Position numbers and translations under genes: made by a program | The notes under the pieces: generated by a model | The model's database searches: none | The model's input: the letters and a program-made list of their open reading frames with translations, nothing else | Told to the model about the DNA's origin: nothing | From: Sedimentitalea nanhaiensis DSM 24252 | Lineage (GTDB): Bacteria > Pseudomonadota > Alphaproteobacteria > Rhodobacterales > Rhodobacteraceae | Assembly (NCBI RefSeq): GCF_000473225.1 | Contig: NZ_KI421509.1 | Location: 954,095-1,015,979 of the forward strand | DNA length: 61,885 bases | Direction: 5' to 3' | Shown: one piece after another, positions 25,574 through 35,642 of the stretch | How positions within the stretch are numbered: position 1 is the stretch's first letter | Layout: every line of letters begins with the position of its first letter

Positions 25574-26044
25574 ATGTCCCGTGAAATTGACTATGGAAAC
25601 CTGATGCACACTGCAATGCGCGGTCTTATCAAGACCGTGCTGCAGGACGTGGCCGACCACGGCTTGCCTGGCGCGCATCATTTCTTTATCACCTTTGACA
25701 CCTCACATGCCGATGCAGAATTGGCCGATTGGTTGGCCGACAGGTACCCGGGGGAAATGACCGTGGTCATACAACACTGGTTCGACAATCTGGTGGTGGC
25801 AGAGGACGGGTTTTCTATCACGTTGAATTTCGGAGACGCGCCCGAACCTCTGTATATTCCCTATGATGCGATCAAGACCTTTGTCGATCCATCCGTCGAG
25901 TTTGGCCTGCGGTTCGAATCCGCCGAGGACGACGACGAAGCCCCGGTTCCGGCAGCCATCAATACAGATCACGTCGAAGAAGACGAACCAACATCGTCCA
26001 AGCCGGACGCCGAGGTCGTGTCGCTTGACAGTTTCCGCAAATGA
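25574..26044 (+). CDS. sspB: SspB, ClpXP adaptor for ssrA-tagged proteins (alpha type)
   Basis: The 156-residue protein starts at ATG 25574, behind GGGGAAA. The tag-binding beta domain is recognisable from DYGNLMHTAMRGL through FFITFDTSH, LADRYPGEMTVVIQHWFDNL and FSITLNFG. An acidic linker follows, and the short tail EVVSLDSFRK is the ClpX-binding peptide type. SspB tethers ssrA-tagged substrates to ClpXP. It lies only about 1.2 kb downstream of the ssrA gene itself, on the same strand. Length and motifs match the alphaproteobacterial SspB group. Confidence 0.92.
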   Translation: MSREIDYGNLMHTAMRGLIKTVLQDVADHGLPGAHHFFITFDTSHADAELADWLADRYPGEMTVVIQHWFDNLVVAEDGFSITLNFGDAPEPLYIPYDAIKTFVDPSVEFGLRFESAEDDDEAPVPAAINTDHVEEDEPTSSKPDAEVVSLDSFRK

Positions 26045-26107
26045 ACAGCAGGGGCGATGCGCTAATTTTCGACGCAAGCCCCCCTGTTTGGACCAAGAAC
26101 CAACAAC

Positions 26108-26674
26108 TTAGTCGAGTTTTTTCAAGTAAGCTTCGATCGTGCGTTGGTGTTTTCCGTCACTGATCCGGTTGAATTGCAAGTCCAGCCCATCCTGTGACAG
26201 GGTCCGGTCGAACTGTTGCAACTCATAGCCGCCATCGGCATCGACAAAAAGCGAATAGATAGTCAGCGTATCTCCGGTGATCCGGGCCCAGACATAGGGC
26301 TCTCCCTTCATCGGGTCCAACTGGACCGCGTGGCCGAAGACATTTTTTTTCATGGCTGCCGCAAAGACGCCCGCCCGTTCACTGGGCACAAAATCAATAT
26401 CATAGGTGCTTTCCTTGGTCTCCCCTTTCGCTTTGTGGGTCAGGGTCGTCCATTGCACCGAGAACCCCTTTTGGGTCTCGCGGATCGTCACGCTCAAGTC
26501 GCGCGGCGAAATGGTGCCATCGGATTCAACCATCTCGGCCGATCCGGAATAACTGCCAACGAACCGCTGAATATCGGCCAGCGCGGCCTGCACATTCAAC
26601 CCGAAAAGAAAGATCAACGCGCCAAATAAAACGCGGCGGAGGCCGGTTACCGACAATGGGCAGATAGGGTGCAC
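26108..26674 (-). CDS. Exported lipocalin-like hypothetical protein
   Basis: The 188-residue protein starts at GTG 26674, behind AGGAAG; an upstream GTG at 26707 is less convincing. A hydrophobic signal-like segment (RRVLFGALIFLFGLNVQAALA) is followed by alternating beta strands: FVGSYSGSAEMV, LSVTIRETQKGFSVQWTTLT and TLTIYSLFVDADGGYELQQF. These resemble a small calycin barrel. No named family is recognised. It faces sspB tail-to-tail and is divergent from fumC. Periplasmic location is inferred from the signal. Confidence 0.65.
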   Translation of the reverse strand: MHPICPLSVTGLRRVLFGALIFLFGLNVQAALADIQRFVGSYSGSAEMVESDGTISPRDLSVTIRETQKGFSVQWTTLTHKAKGETKESTYDIDFVPSERAGVFAAAMKKNVFGHAVQLDPMKGEPYVWARITGDTLTIYSLFVDADGGYELQQFDRTLSQDGLDLQFNRISDGKHQRTIEAYLKKLD

Positions 26675-26881
26675 GTCACTTCCTGTCAGTTTTTCCTGTT
26701 GTGTCACGGGCCGCCAGCCCGACCTTCACCTTACAGGCTGACGGGTTAAGAACAACGTGGCAAATCCGCAATGCGCGGGATTTGACCACCTGTCAGACGG
26801 GACTGCGCGCAACTGGCCGATTGCACCCTGCCCCCACGGCAGTTAAACCGCGCGCAACCGCAGACCTGACGGAGTGACCAG

Positions 26882-28272
<1,391 letters not shown>

Positions 28273-28273
<1 letters not shown>

Positions 28274-28449
28274 TGGCAGAACCGGTCAATCTGAACCGGT
28301 TTCGAAAGGCAAAGGAGCGGGCCGAAAGCAAGGCCCGCGCCGACACGAACAGTGTGAAATTCGGGCGCGGCAAGGCCGAGCGGGACCTGGACCGCGCCCG
28401 CAAGGACAAGGCCCGCCGCGACCTGGACGCCCACAAGGGCGAGACATGA
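28273..28449 (+). CDS. DUF4169-type small basic protein
   Basis: The 58-residue protein begins MAEPVNLNRFRKAKERAE and is rich in Lys, Arg, Asp and Ala throughout, with a KARADTNSVKFGRGKAERD core. That composition and the N-terminal VNLNRFRKA motif match the DUF4169 family found after fumC in many Rhodobacterales. The ATG overlaps the fumC stop by one base and its TGA overlaps the next start (ATGA). The function is unknown; a nucleic-acid-binding role would fit the charge. Confidence 0.8.
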
Positions 28450-28664
28450 GCAGGCGGCCCAAGAAACGATCGCTGACCCTGCACGGACACCGCACCTCGG
28501 TGTCCCTGGAGGATGAATTCTGGAGTGCCTTCTGCGAAATCGCCGCACAAGACGAGCAACCCATCAATGCCCTGGCAGCCCAAATCGACGCCGAACGCGG
28601 CAGCGATACCGGCTTAGCCTCTGCAATTCGCCTCTTCGTATTGGCCCGGTTGCGGCAAACTTAG
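28446..28664 (+). CDS. Ribbon-helix-helix domain protein (RHH_4 type)
   Basis: The 72-residue protein has one RHH domain: the strand KKRSLTLHGHRTSVSLEDEF, then two helices (FWSAFCEIAAQDEQPINALAAQI and LASAIRLFVLARLRQ). Such proteins usually bind DNA as dimers through the strand. It overlaps the DUF4169 gene by four bases and ends the fumC run. A regulatory role is likely; targets are unknown. Confidence 0.85.
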   Translation: MSRRPKKRSLTLHGHRTSVSLEDEFWSAFCEIAAQDEQPINALAAQIDAERGSDTGLASAIRLFVLARLRQT

Positions 28665-28879
28665 CGCGATTTGACTTCTGCACGGCCCTGCACCCCGGTC
28701 TCATCCAAAGGATCCCCATTTCAGGAGTATTCGCTATTTCCCCGTAAAGCCGTTCGACAAAATTTTGAAGCGGCAGGAGTCTAGCAAGGTTCTTTTTAGG
28801 TCGCTCCAATTGACAGGATCATAGATGCCAGCCCCCGTATCGAAGGCGCTTTGCGCGCCTATCTGGGGGCGTTCTGTTG

Positions 28880-29205
28880 TTGCTCGACTCTTGAAACGCC
28901 CAAGCTTTGTACACAATACAATGCACTGGTCGCACCATCGCAATAAAGCAACCGCCGACGCGCGCGAGAAGCACGGCTGCCGGTTCCTTTATCAGCCGCC
29001 ATACTCGCCGAACATCGACCCGGGCGTACGAGCCTTCTAAAAAAAAAAGCGCAAAGCCCATCGCCAATGCATCGGCGTGGGTTCATTCACTTCAGTGTCC
29101 AAGGCCATCGGCGACATCTGTCAAATGTACCCCCTCCACTGGGCTACAGAGCCCACATCAAGGCTGCAGATACGTCTCAAAACGATATCGAAAGGCGCTA
29201 TGAAC
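28880..29205 (+). pseudogene. IS630-family transposase relic
   Basis: One frame reads EKHGCRFLYQPPYSPNIDPG and stops at 29040 beside an A10 run. Other frames continue with Lys-rich sequence and KAIGDICQMYPLH. The IS630 transposase C-terminus has fLPPYSPdlNPIE followed by a Lys-rich helix, so this is a decayed copy with the key Asn-Pro-Ile-Glu replaced and several frameshifts. No terminal repeats could be identified. The surrounding 28665-29400 holds no other recognisable gene. Confidence 0.6.
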
Positions 29206-29400
29206 GCGCGGCCCTCTGGCGCGATCCTTAGGCAAGGTCAGGCGTTTTTGATCTCGTGCAGGGGGCAAACGACCAACGACAACAGGGTTGCGCCCGCCCG
29301 CCGAGTATTTTTTTGGCTGATATTCCACCCAAGGCCCGCCAAACGTAAGAAAGTTTCAAAAATAGCCTTCAACGGATCACATTTTCACCCACATTGCCGG

Positions 29401-29429
29401 TTGACGCCCCTTTCCTCCGCCCATAATGT
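29401..29429 (+). promoter_or_regulatory. Promoter of the ilvIH operon
   Basis: TTGACG (29401-29406) and TAATGT (29424-29429) have an ideal 17-bp spacer. The start would fall near 29436, about 20 bp ahead of the leader-peptide start codon. Confidence 0.8.
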
Positions 29430-29456
29430 CCGCCCAGCATTCAAGGAGCCTTGGGT

Positions 29457-29504
29457 ATGACGACCCTAGTCGTAATTTCGGGAAACAAGCGCATGGGCCG
29501 GTAA
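29457..29504 (+). CDS. ilvL: ilv attenuation leader peptide
   Basis: The 15-residue peptide MTTLVVISGNKRMGR starts with ATG 29457 behind AAGGAG and ends at TAA 29502-29504. Four consecutive branched-chain codons (Leu, Val, Val, Ile) are the sensor: scarcity of their charged tRNAs would stall the ribosome there. The segment GCGCATGGG (29489-29497), inside the last codons, pairs perfectly with CCCATGCGC (29523-29531), which touches the 5' arm of the terminator. This is the classical attenuation layout for acetolactate synthase genes. Confidence 0.85.
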   Translation: MTTLVVISGNKRMGR

Positions 29505-29529
29505 CGGTAAACCATATCAAGACCCATGC

Positions 29530-29555
29530 GCCCCCGTCAAACCGGGGGCTTTTTT
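29530..29555 (+). terminator. ilv attenuator terminator
   Basis: GCCCCCG (29530-29536) pairs with CGGGGGC (29543-29549) around six bases, followed by six T (29550-29555). It lies between the leader peptide and ilvI. Its 5' arm shares two bases with the alternative pairing segment 29523-29531, so the two structures compete, as expected for an antiterminator. Confidence 0.88.
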
Positions 29556-29590
29556 ATGCGCAAGACGCTGTCGCGGATGGAGCAAAGCAG

Positions 29591-31342
29591 ATGACACGTG
29601 AAATGACCGGAGCAAAGATGTTGGTGCAAGCACTGAGGGATCAGGGCGTCGACACGGTATTCGGATATCCCGGCGGTGCCGTACTGCCCATTTACGACGA
29701 GATTTTTCAGCAGAACGAAATCCGCCATATTCTGGTGCGTCACGAACAGGGCGCGGTTCATGCTGCCGAAGGTTATGCCCGCTCGACCGGAAAGCCCGGA
29801 GTCGTTCTTGTGACTTCCGGACCCGGCGCGACCAACGCGGTCACCGGATTGACGGATGCGCTGATGGACAGCATCCCAATTGTTGTGTTCACCGGCCAGG
29901 TTCCAACCTTCATGATCGGCTCGGACGCCTTTCAGGAGGCCGATACCGTCGGCATCACCCGCCCTTGCACCAAGCACAACTGGCTGGTCAAAGACACCGA
30001 CAAGCTGTCCACCACCATCCACGAGGCGTTTCACGTGGCAACGTCGGGCCGTCCGGGTCCGGTCTTGGTGGACATTCCCAAGGATGTACAATTCGCCACT
30101 GGCACCTATTTAAAACCCTCCACGACGGCGTCGCATTATCAGCCGCAGGTCAAAGGCGACATCGAGGAAATCACTGAACTGGTTGCGGCGATGGAAAAGG
30201 CCAAGCGCCCGATCTTCTATACCGGCGGAGGCGTGATCAACTCTGGTCCCGCCGCCAGCCAGCTGTTGCGTGAACTGGTGGACGCCACTGGCTTTCCGAT
30301 CACCTCGACACTGATGGGACTGGGGGCCTATCCGGCCAGCGGCAAGAACTGGCTGGGCATGTTGGGCATGCATGGGTTGTACGAAGCCAATCTGGCGATG
30401 CACGATTGCGATCTTCTGATCAACATCGGCGCACGGTTCGACGACCGGATCACAGGGCGTATCGATGCCTTCAGCCCGAAATCGACCCGGGCGCATATCG
30501 ACATCGACCCCAGCTCGATCAACAAGGTAATCAAGGCCGACATACCAATCGTCGGCGACGTGGCGCATGTGCTCGAAGACCTGCTCAAGGTATGGAAATC
30601 GCGCGGCCGCAAGACCCAGGCCGAAGCCATTGCGAAATGGCACATGAAGATTGATACTTGGCGCAAGGTCGATTGCCTGGCCTTTACCGCCAACGAAAAC
30701 TCGATCAAGCCGCAGCATGCGCTGGCGCGTCTTGAGGCGCTGACCAAAGGCCATGACCGCTATATCTGCACCGAAGTCGGACAGCACCAGATGTGGGCCG
30801 CGCAGTATCTGAACTTTGAGGACCCCAACCGCTGGATGACGTCCGGCGGGCTGGGCACGATGGGTTATGGGTTTCCTGCCTCGATCGGGGTGCAGATGGC
30901 GCATCCCGAAAGCCTGGTCATCAACGTCGCAGGCGAGGCCAGCTGGTTGATGAACATGCAGGAAATGGGAACCGCGGTGCAATATCGACTGCCAGTCAAA
31001 CAATTCATCCTGAACAACGAGCGTTTGGGCATGGTGCGCCAATGGCAGGAATTGTTGCACGGCGAACGCTATTCCCATTCCTGGTCCGAGGCGCTGCCTG
31101 ACTTTGTCAAACTGGCCGAAGCCTTTGGCGCAAAAGGCATCATTTGCAAGGATCCGGCGGATCTGGATGACGCGATCATGGAGATGATCAACCACGATGG
31201 ACCGGTGATCTTTGATTGCCTGGTCGAGAAGCACGAGAATTGCTTCCCGATGATTCCCTCAGGCAAGGCGCATAACGAGATGCTGCTGGGCGAAGCGGAA
31301 ACCCAAGGTGTGATCCAGGCCGGTGGCGCGGTTCTGGTATAA
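29591..31342 (+). CDS. ilvI: Acetolactate synthase, large catalytic subunit
   Basis: The 583-residue ThDP enzyme makes acetolactate and acetohydroxybutyrate, the first common step to valine, leucine and isoleucine. The start is ATG 29591 (MTREMTGAKMLVQALRDQGV); the frame is open back through the leader but that part is regulatory. The active-site Glu lies in VRHEQGAVHAAEGYARSTG. The ThDP motif begins with a variant GEASWLMNMQEMGTAVQYRL, where most homologues have GDGSF and here GEAS appears. The downstream small-subunit gene follows after 70 bp. Confidence 0.95.
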   Translation: MTREMTGAKMLVQALRDQGVDTVFGYPGGAVLPIYDEIFQQNEIRHILVRHEQGAVHAAEGYARSTGKPGVVLVTSGPGATNAVTGLTDALMDSIPIVVFTGQVPTFMIGSDAFQEADTVGITRPCTKHNWLVKDTDKLSTTIHEAFHVATSGRPGPVLVDIPKDVQFATGTYLKPSTTASHYQPQVKGDIEEITELVAAMEKAKRPIFYTGGGVINSGPAASQLLRELVDATGFPITSTLMGLGAYPASGKNWLGMLGMHGLYEANLAMHDCDLLINIGARFDDRITGRIDAFSPKSTRAHIDIDPSSINKVIKADIPIVGDVAHVLEDLLKVWKSRGRKTQAEAIAKWHMKIDTWRKVDCLAFTANENSIKPQHALARLEALTKGHDRYICTEVGQHQMWAAQYLNFEDPNRWMTSGGLGTMGYGFPASIGVQMAHPESLVINVAGEASWLMNMQEMGTAVQYRLPVKQFILNNERLGMVRQWQELLHGERYSHSWSEALPDFVKLAEAFGAKGIICKDPADLDDAIMEMINHDGPVIFDCLVEKHENCFPMIPSGKAHNEMLLGEAETQGVIQAGGAVLV

Positions 31343-31412
31343 GAATTTTCCCGCAAAAATTTACCGGGAAACCACGGATTTTCCCGACGTTGCGATCAAA
31401 GGAAGGGACAAC

Positions 31413-31973
31413 ATGTCTGCCCTACACATCAAAAAAGGTGCCTCCAAGCACTCGGCCTATAATCTACGTCCGACATTTTCGGACGTAGACGAACGTCACA
31501 CGCTGGCGGTCCTGGTCGAAAACGAACCGGGCGTGTTGGCCCGTGTGATCGGACTTTTCGCGGGGCGCGGTTATAACATCGAAAGCCTGACGGTGGCCGA
31601 AGTCGATCACACCGGTCATCTGTCCCGCATCACCATCGTCACCACCGGCACGCCCCAGGTGATCGAGCAGATCAAGGCGCAACTGGGCCGTATCGTTCCG
31701 GTCCACGAAGTGCATGATCTGACCGTCGAAGGCGCATCGGTTGAGCGCGAACTGGCAATGCTGAAAGTGGTTGGCGAAGGCGACAAGCGGGTCGAGGCGC
31801 TGCGCCTGGCCGACATTTTCCGCGCCAGCGTGGTGGATAGCACCCTGGGCAGCTTTGTCTTTGAAATCACCGGCGCACCCGACAAGATCGACGCATTTGC
31901 CGATTTGATGCGCCCTCTTGGCCTGGTTGAAGTGGCCAGGACCGGCGTGGCGGCCCTGTTGCGCGGCGACTGA
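31413..31973 (+). CDS. ilvH: Acetolactate synthase, small regulatory subunit
   Basis: The 186-residue protein has an N-terminal ACT domain (HTLAVLVENEPGVLARVIGLFAGRGYNIESLTVAEVD) and the C-terminal IlvN domain (ELAMLKVVGEGDKRVEAL...). It gives the holoenzyme activity and valine feedback inhibition. The start is ATG 31413 behind AAGGAAGGG; the open frame extends 30 codons upstream without a site. It is cotranscribed with ilvI. Confidence 0.95.
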   Translation: MSALHIKKGASKHSAYNLRPTFSDVDERHTLAVLVENEPGVLARVIGLFAGRGYNIESLTVAEVDHTGHLSRITIVTTGTPQVIEQIKAQLGRIVPVHEVHDLTVEGASVERELAMLKVVGEGDKRVEALRLADIFRASVVDSTLGSFVFEITGAPDKIDAFADLMRPLGLVEVARTGVAALLRGD

Positions 31974-32514
31974 CTCAGGCGCTGTCGAAGTAAACGCGCG
32001 GAGCGCAAGTTCTCGATGCGGCGCGCAGGTGTATACGCGATAGCAGGCAAGCAAAGCAGGTGTCACGCCGGCCCGGATTCAGGGTCTGCGGGCACCGATT
32101 CCCGGTTCTGCACCAACCGCAGATGCACGCAGGACAAAGGTGGAATTCAATCTCTCACCTACAACCTGACGCCTTGGGTCCACTCCGGACGCCGATAATG
32201 GGCCAGGTCCCCTTGATCCCTGCCCCATATCACGGCCTCATTGTGCTTGGTCGTGCTCCACGGCGCCGCACCGAACATTCACTGCCCGTCCTTCCCATTA
32301 ATTCGACTCTGAAACAAAACCTCGCGAACGCACCATAAATAGCAGGTGCCAGTCTCTTGCATTTTGTGCCCGAAAGCGTAGCTTTATGAAACAGATTGGC
32401 AATATAATTGATGCTAATCAGCATCATATTTTACGGCTCACTTGCAGGATACGACCTTGTCAAAAGCGGATTCTGGGAAGCGCCATTCGAACCTTTAGGA
32501 GGCCCTGAGGGGCT
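31974..32514. other. Intergenic stretch ahead of the XRE regulator
   Basis: The 540 bp have only short frames without ribosome sites. The last ~150 bp become AT-rich and hold the palindrome at 32410-32427 (listed separately), followed by a strong AGGAGG site for the regulator. I see nothing recognisable in 31990-32330. Confidence 0.45.
32410..32427 (+). promoter_or_regulatory. Operator-like palindrome in front of the XRE regulator gene
   Basis: GATGCT-AATC-AGCATC is a perfect 6-bp inverted repeat (7 bp with the flanking T/A), followed by AT and an AT-rich -10-like region (CATATTTTA). An 18-bp stretch with 16 identical positions lies in the same relation to the RTX gene promoter, at 38928-38945 on the minus strand. 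Confidence 0.6.
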
Positions 32515-33312
32515 ATGTCAAAACCGGCCAAATCCCCGATAGAGCTGCGCAACATGTTCGGCGCAAATTTGCGTTTGCTATCCCGCCAGTACCCTTCAAT
32601 CTCGGAGCTGTCGCGCCGTCTGGGCATTAACCGGACCCAATTTAATCGTTACCTTTCTGGCGAAAGCTTTCCACGCCCGGATGTTCTGGACCGGATCTGC
32701 ACCTTTTTTGACGTGGATGCGCGTATCCTGCTGGAACCGGTCGGCGGCCTGGGCCTTGCGGATTCGGTTTTGCACGGCCCGGTTCTGGCGGAGTTTGTTG
32801 GCGCAGGGGTCAACGCCATTCCGCAAGAGGATTTCCCAAACGGGTTTTTCCGGTTCTCACGCCGCAGCTTTACCGACAACACCCGATTTCTGGTCGGCCT
32901 TGTTTATGTGTTTCGCAGCGCAAGGCACACCTATGTACGTGGTTACGAGGCGCGTGAAGCAATGCGCCAACAGGGCCAACCCGTGGAAGCGCGGGCGCGG
33001 GAATTTCGCGGGTATGCCATCCGCCACGAAGACGGTGTCGCGCTGATGATTTCGCGCCGCAAGGCAATGACCAGTTCTTTCAACTACCTTGCCCGCGTGG
33101 CCTCGTTCGAGAACAATTTCTGGGTCGGCTTCGTCAGCCGCGCCGTTCGGGAGAACGCTGATACAGAGCGTGTGACCCGCATGGTCTACGAACATCTCGG
33201 CGATCAATGGGCGGGCGTTCTGGATGCCGCCCGCAAGACCGGCTTCAAGACCAAGGAAGAGTTACTGCCGTTTCACCGCCGATTGTTGCAAACTGACCAG
33301 CCCTTTCGCTGA
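32515..33312 (+). CDS. XRE-family transcriptional regulator with a C-terminal sensing domain
   Basis: The 265-residue protein has a helix-turn-helix at about 22-65 (SISELSRRLGINRTQFNRYLSGESFPRPDVLDRIC) and a ~180-residue C-terminal domain with no family I can name. AGGAGG lies 12 bases ahead of the ATG. It sits upstream of the Rieske oxygenase gene, 63 bp apart on the same strand, and may control it. A palindrome at its own promoter recurs at the RTX gene promoter, which suggests autoregulation and a wider regulon. Confidence 0.85.
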   Translation: MSKPAKSPIELRNMFGANLRLLSRQYPSISELSRRLGINRTQFNRYLSGESFPRPDVLDRICTFFDVDARILLEPVGGLGLADSVLHGPVLAEFVGAGVNAIPQEDFPNGFFRFSRRSFTDNTRFLVGLVYVFRSARHTYVRGYEAREAMRQQGQPVEARAREFRGYAIRHEDGVALMISRRKAMTSSFNYLARVASFENNFWVGFVSRAVRENADTERVTRMVYEHLGDQWAGVLDAARKTGFKTKEELLPFHRRLLQTDQPFR

Positions 33313-33375
33313 CGGAATCGGAAATTGGGCCGGTGATGTCGCGGTGAGAAAACTTTCGTCGCTCAAGGAGCGGAC

Positions 33376-34584
33376 ATGGCCCACATTTGGGAACAGAAAA
33401 GCGAAAGACCTGCGGAGAGTGCCATGCCCCCTAATCTAACCGATCTGTCCACCGTTCGCCGTCCGATCGACAGCGCTCAGGGCCTGCCCAACCCGCACTA
33501 CATTGATGCCGCGGTTTTTGAAGAAGAAAAGCAAGCGCTGCTGTTCAACCAATGGGCCGGTTTGGCGACGGCTTCGGAAGTGCCCGAACCGGGCGATGCT
33601 GTGCCAATGACGTTCCTGGGCATGCCACTGCTTTTGATTCGGGACAAGCAGGGCATCGTGCGCGTGTTCCAGAACACCTGCCGCCACCGCGGTATGATCC
33701 TGGTCGATGCCCCACGCAAGATCGAGGGTGCGATCCGCTGCCCCTATCACAGCTGGTGCTATTCAACCGAAGGGCACCTGGTCAGTACCCCGCATGTGGG
33801 TGGGCCGGGACAAAACGCCCATGTCGGCATCGACCGCGCCACGCTGGGCTTGATCGAGGTGCGCAGCCATGTCTGGTTTGATGTCGTCTGGATCAATGTC
33901 TCAGGCGACGCGGCGGACTTTGCCGACGCCATGTCGGACCTACTGGCGCGATGGGCCGAGTTCGACAAACCCCTGTTCCACGGCGGCCCGGAAAGCCGGT
34001 TCCAGCTGGACGTGAATTGTAACTGGAAACTGGCGGTCGAGAACTATTGCGAAAGCTATCACTTGCCTTGGGTGCATCCCGGTCTGAACAGCTATTCCAG
34101 GCTGGAAGATCACTATCATATAGAAAAGCCAGGCGAATATTCCGGTCAGGGCACTCTGGTCTATCGCCAGATCACCAACGAGAACGGCGAGGTATTTCCC
34201 GATTTCGAAGGGCTGAACTCCAAGTGGAACACTGCCGCCGAGTATATTGCAGCCTATCCCAACGTATTGCTGGGCGTTCATCGGGACCATGCCTTTGCCA
34301 TCATTCTGGTGCCTGATGCGCCGGACTACACAGTCGAACACGTGCATCTTTATTACCCACAGCCCGCAACCGACGAAGGCCTGCGCGCACGAAATGCGCA
34401 GCAGTGGAAAACCGTTTTCGAGGAAGACATCTTTGTGGTCGAAGGCATGCAGCGCGGTCGCCGGGCACCCGGGTTCGATGGTGGTCGTTTCTCGCCCGCG
34501 ATGGATGGCCCGACCCATCTGTTTCACGATTGGGTGGCCTCAAAGATACAGGATCATCGCTCGGCAGCCTGCGCCGCCGAATGA
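33376..34584 (+). CDS. Rieske-type aromatic ring-hydroxylating oxygenase, alpha subunit
   Basis: The 402-residue protein starts at ATG 33376, behind AAGGAG; ATG 33424 with GGAGAG is an alternative. The Rieske [2Fe-2S] ligands are C102, H104, C122 and H125 (CRHRG...CPYHSW). The mononuclear iron site begins NWKLAVENYCESYHLPWVHP, with H229 and H234 as ligands and E222/N216 as usual neighbours. Such oxygenases include carnitine, glycine-betaine and aromatic hydroxylases. No ferredoxin reductase gene is adjacent, so the substrate and partner cannot be fixed. A 71-codon gene overlaps its stop. Confidence 0.9.
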   Translation: MAHIWEQKSERPAESAMPPNLTDLSTVRRPIDSAQGLPNPHYIDAAVFEEEKQALLFNQWAGLATASEVPEPGDAVPMTFLGMPLLLIRDKQGIVRVFQNTCRHRGMILVDAPRKIEGAIRCPYHSWCYSTEGHLVSTPHVGGPGQNAHVGIDRATLGLIEVRSHVWFDVVWINVSGDAADFADAMSDLLARWAEFDKPLFHGGPESRFQLDVNCNWKLAVENYCESYHLPWVHPGLNSYSRLEDHYHIEKPGEYSGQGTLVYRQITNENGEVFPDFEGLNSKWNTAAEYIAAYPNVLLGVHRDHAFAIILVPDAPDYTVEHVHLYYPQPATDEGLRARNAQQWKTVFEEDIFVVEGMQRGRRAPGFDGGRFSPAMDGPTHLFHDWVASKIQDHRSAACAAE

Positions 34585-34796
34585 GCGACCTGGGCGCACG
34601 GCTGCTGGATGCCCATGGCGCGCGCGATCGGGCCGCTCTGGTTGGGTTATATGCCGAAGCTGCTGATAACGTGTCCAATCCGGACGCGGCAGCGTTCTAT
34701 TTGACCCATGCCTATGTTTATGCGCTGGAACTGAACCATCCATCGGCCCCGGCCTTGCGTGCGCGGCTGGTGGCCAGCGGACGGGAACGGGAGTAG
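34581..34796 (+). CDS. Small helical protein coupled to the Rieske oxygenase gene
   Basis: The 71-residue protein begins at the ATGA overlap with the oxygenase stop. It is helical: LGARLLDAHGARDRAALVGLYAEAADN, then DAAAFYLTHAYVYALELNH. The pattern looks like one helical-repeat pair. No family is recognised. Translational coupling to the oxygenase implies a linked role, perhaps assembly or stability; this is inference. Confidence 0.65.
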   Translation: MSDLGARLLDAHGARDRAALVGLYAEAADNVSNPDAAAFYLTHAYVYALELNHPSAPALRARLVASGRERE

Positions 34797-34840
34797 GACA
34801 TGTCGCGTTCAGTTGTTTTGCCAGTAAAACGAAGAGTGCT

Positions 34841-35617
34841 CTAACAGGCTGAATCGACCCTTATCTGATCATAGACATGCCAGCTGGCATGGCCAAGCAG
34901 CGGCAGCACAAGAAAAAGTCCGGCGAACCAGGGGATCAGGGCGGCAAACGTCAGGAGAGCCAGACAGAACGCCCAGGCCATCATCGGGACCGGGTTGGCC
35001 ATCACATATTTGAAACTTGTGATCATTGCGGTGACAAAATCAACCTCACGGTCCAGCAGCAGCGGCAGAGAGAGCACCGTAATCATGTACAACAGCAACG
35101 CGAACATTGCCCCCACCAGGGTGCCCACAGCCAACATCGTCAGACCGTTCAGGGTCAGAAAAACATCGAACGAAGATGAGATATTAGTCATCGTCGACAG
35201 CCCCATGAACAGCGCAAAGATCATGTGACCGATAAAGAACCACCACAGGAATACCACGATGATTATGGCACAGATTGACGGCAACTGACGCCGTCCCTGG
35301 TGTAACACCACCCCAAAGATCCCGCGCCAGTCCAACGGTACACCCTGCTCCAGCCGCCGCGAAACCTCATACAGGCCGACTGCGGCAAAGGGACCAATCA
35401 GCGGAAATCCGATCGCGGCCAATACCAGCCAAAAGGTCGTCCCGGTCCATGCCGTGATCCAGGCCATCAGCCATCCCCCCAGCACGTAAAAGCCAGCAAA
35501 GATCAGCCCATACACCGGCGCGCGCCGAAAATCCTGCCACCCCCGCGCCAGAGCCGTGCGCAGGATGTCCCCAGTCATGGGGCTCAGCGCGGGCGCGCCG
35601 TGTTTCTGCTCTGCCAT
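34841..35617 (-). CDS. DUF2189 family membrane protein
   Basis: The 258-residue protein has about six membrane segments and a DUF2189 pattern: [49 protein letters not shown] near the start, and [13 protein letters not shown] near the end. Two adjacent ATGs (35620, 35617) follow AGGAGG; the second has the better spacing. The function is unknown. It lies 25 bp downstream of the broken amidase gene on the same strand. Confidence 0.85.
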   Translation of the reverse strand: MAEQKHGAPALSPMTGDILRTALARGWQDFRRAPVYGLIFAGFYVLGGWLMAWITAWTGTTFWLVLAAIGFPLIGPFAAVGLYEVSRRLEQGVPLDWRGIFGVVLHQGRRQLPSICAIIIVVFLWWFFIGHMIFALFMGLSTMTNISSSFDVFLTLNGLTMLAVGTLVGAMFALLLYMITVLSLPLLLDREVDFVTAMITSFKYVMANPVPMMAWAFCLALLTFAALIPWFAGLFLVLPLLGHASWHVYDQIRVDSAC

Positions 35618-35642
35618 CATTCGCCTCCTCCCAGGCACACGG

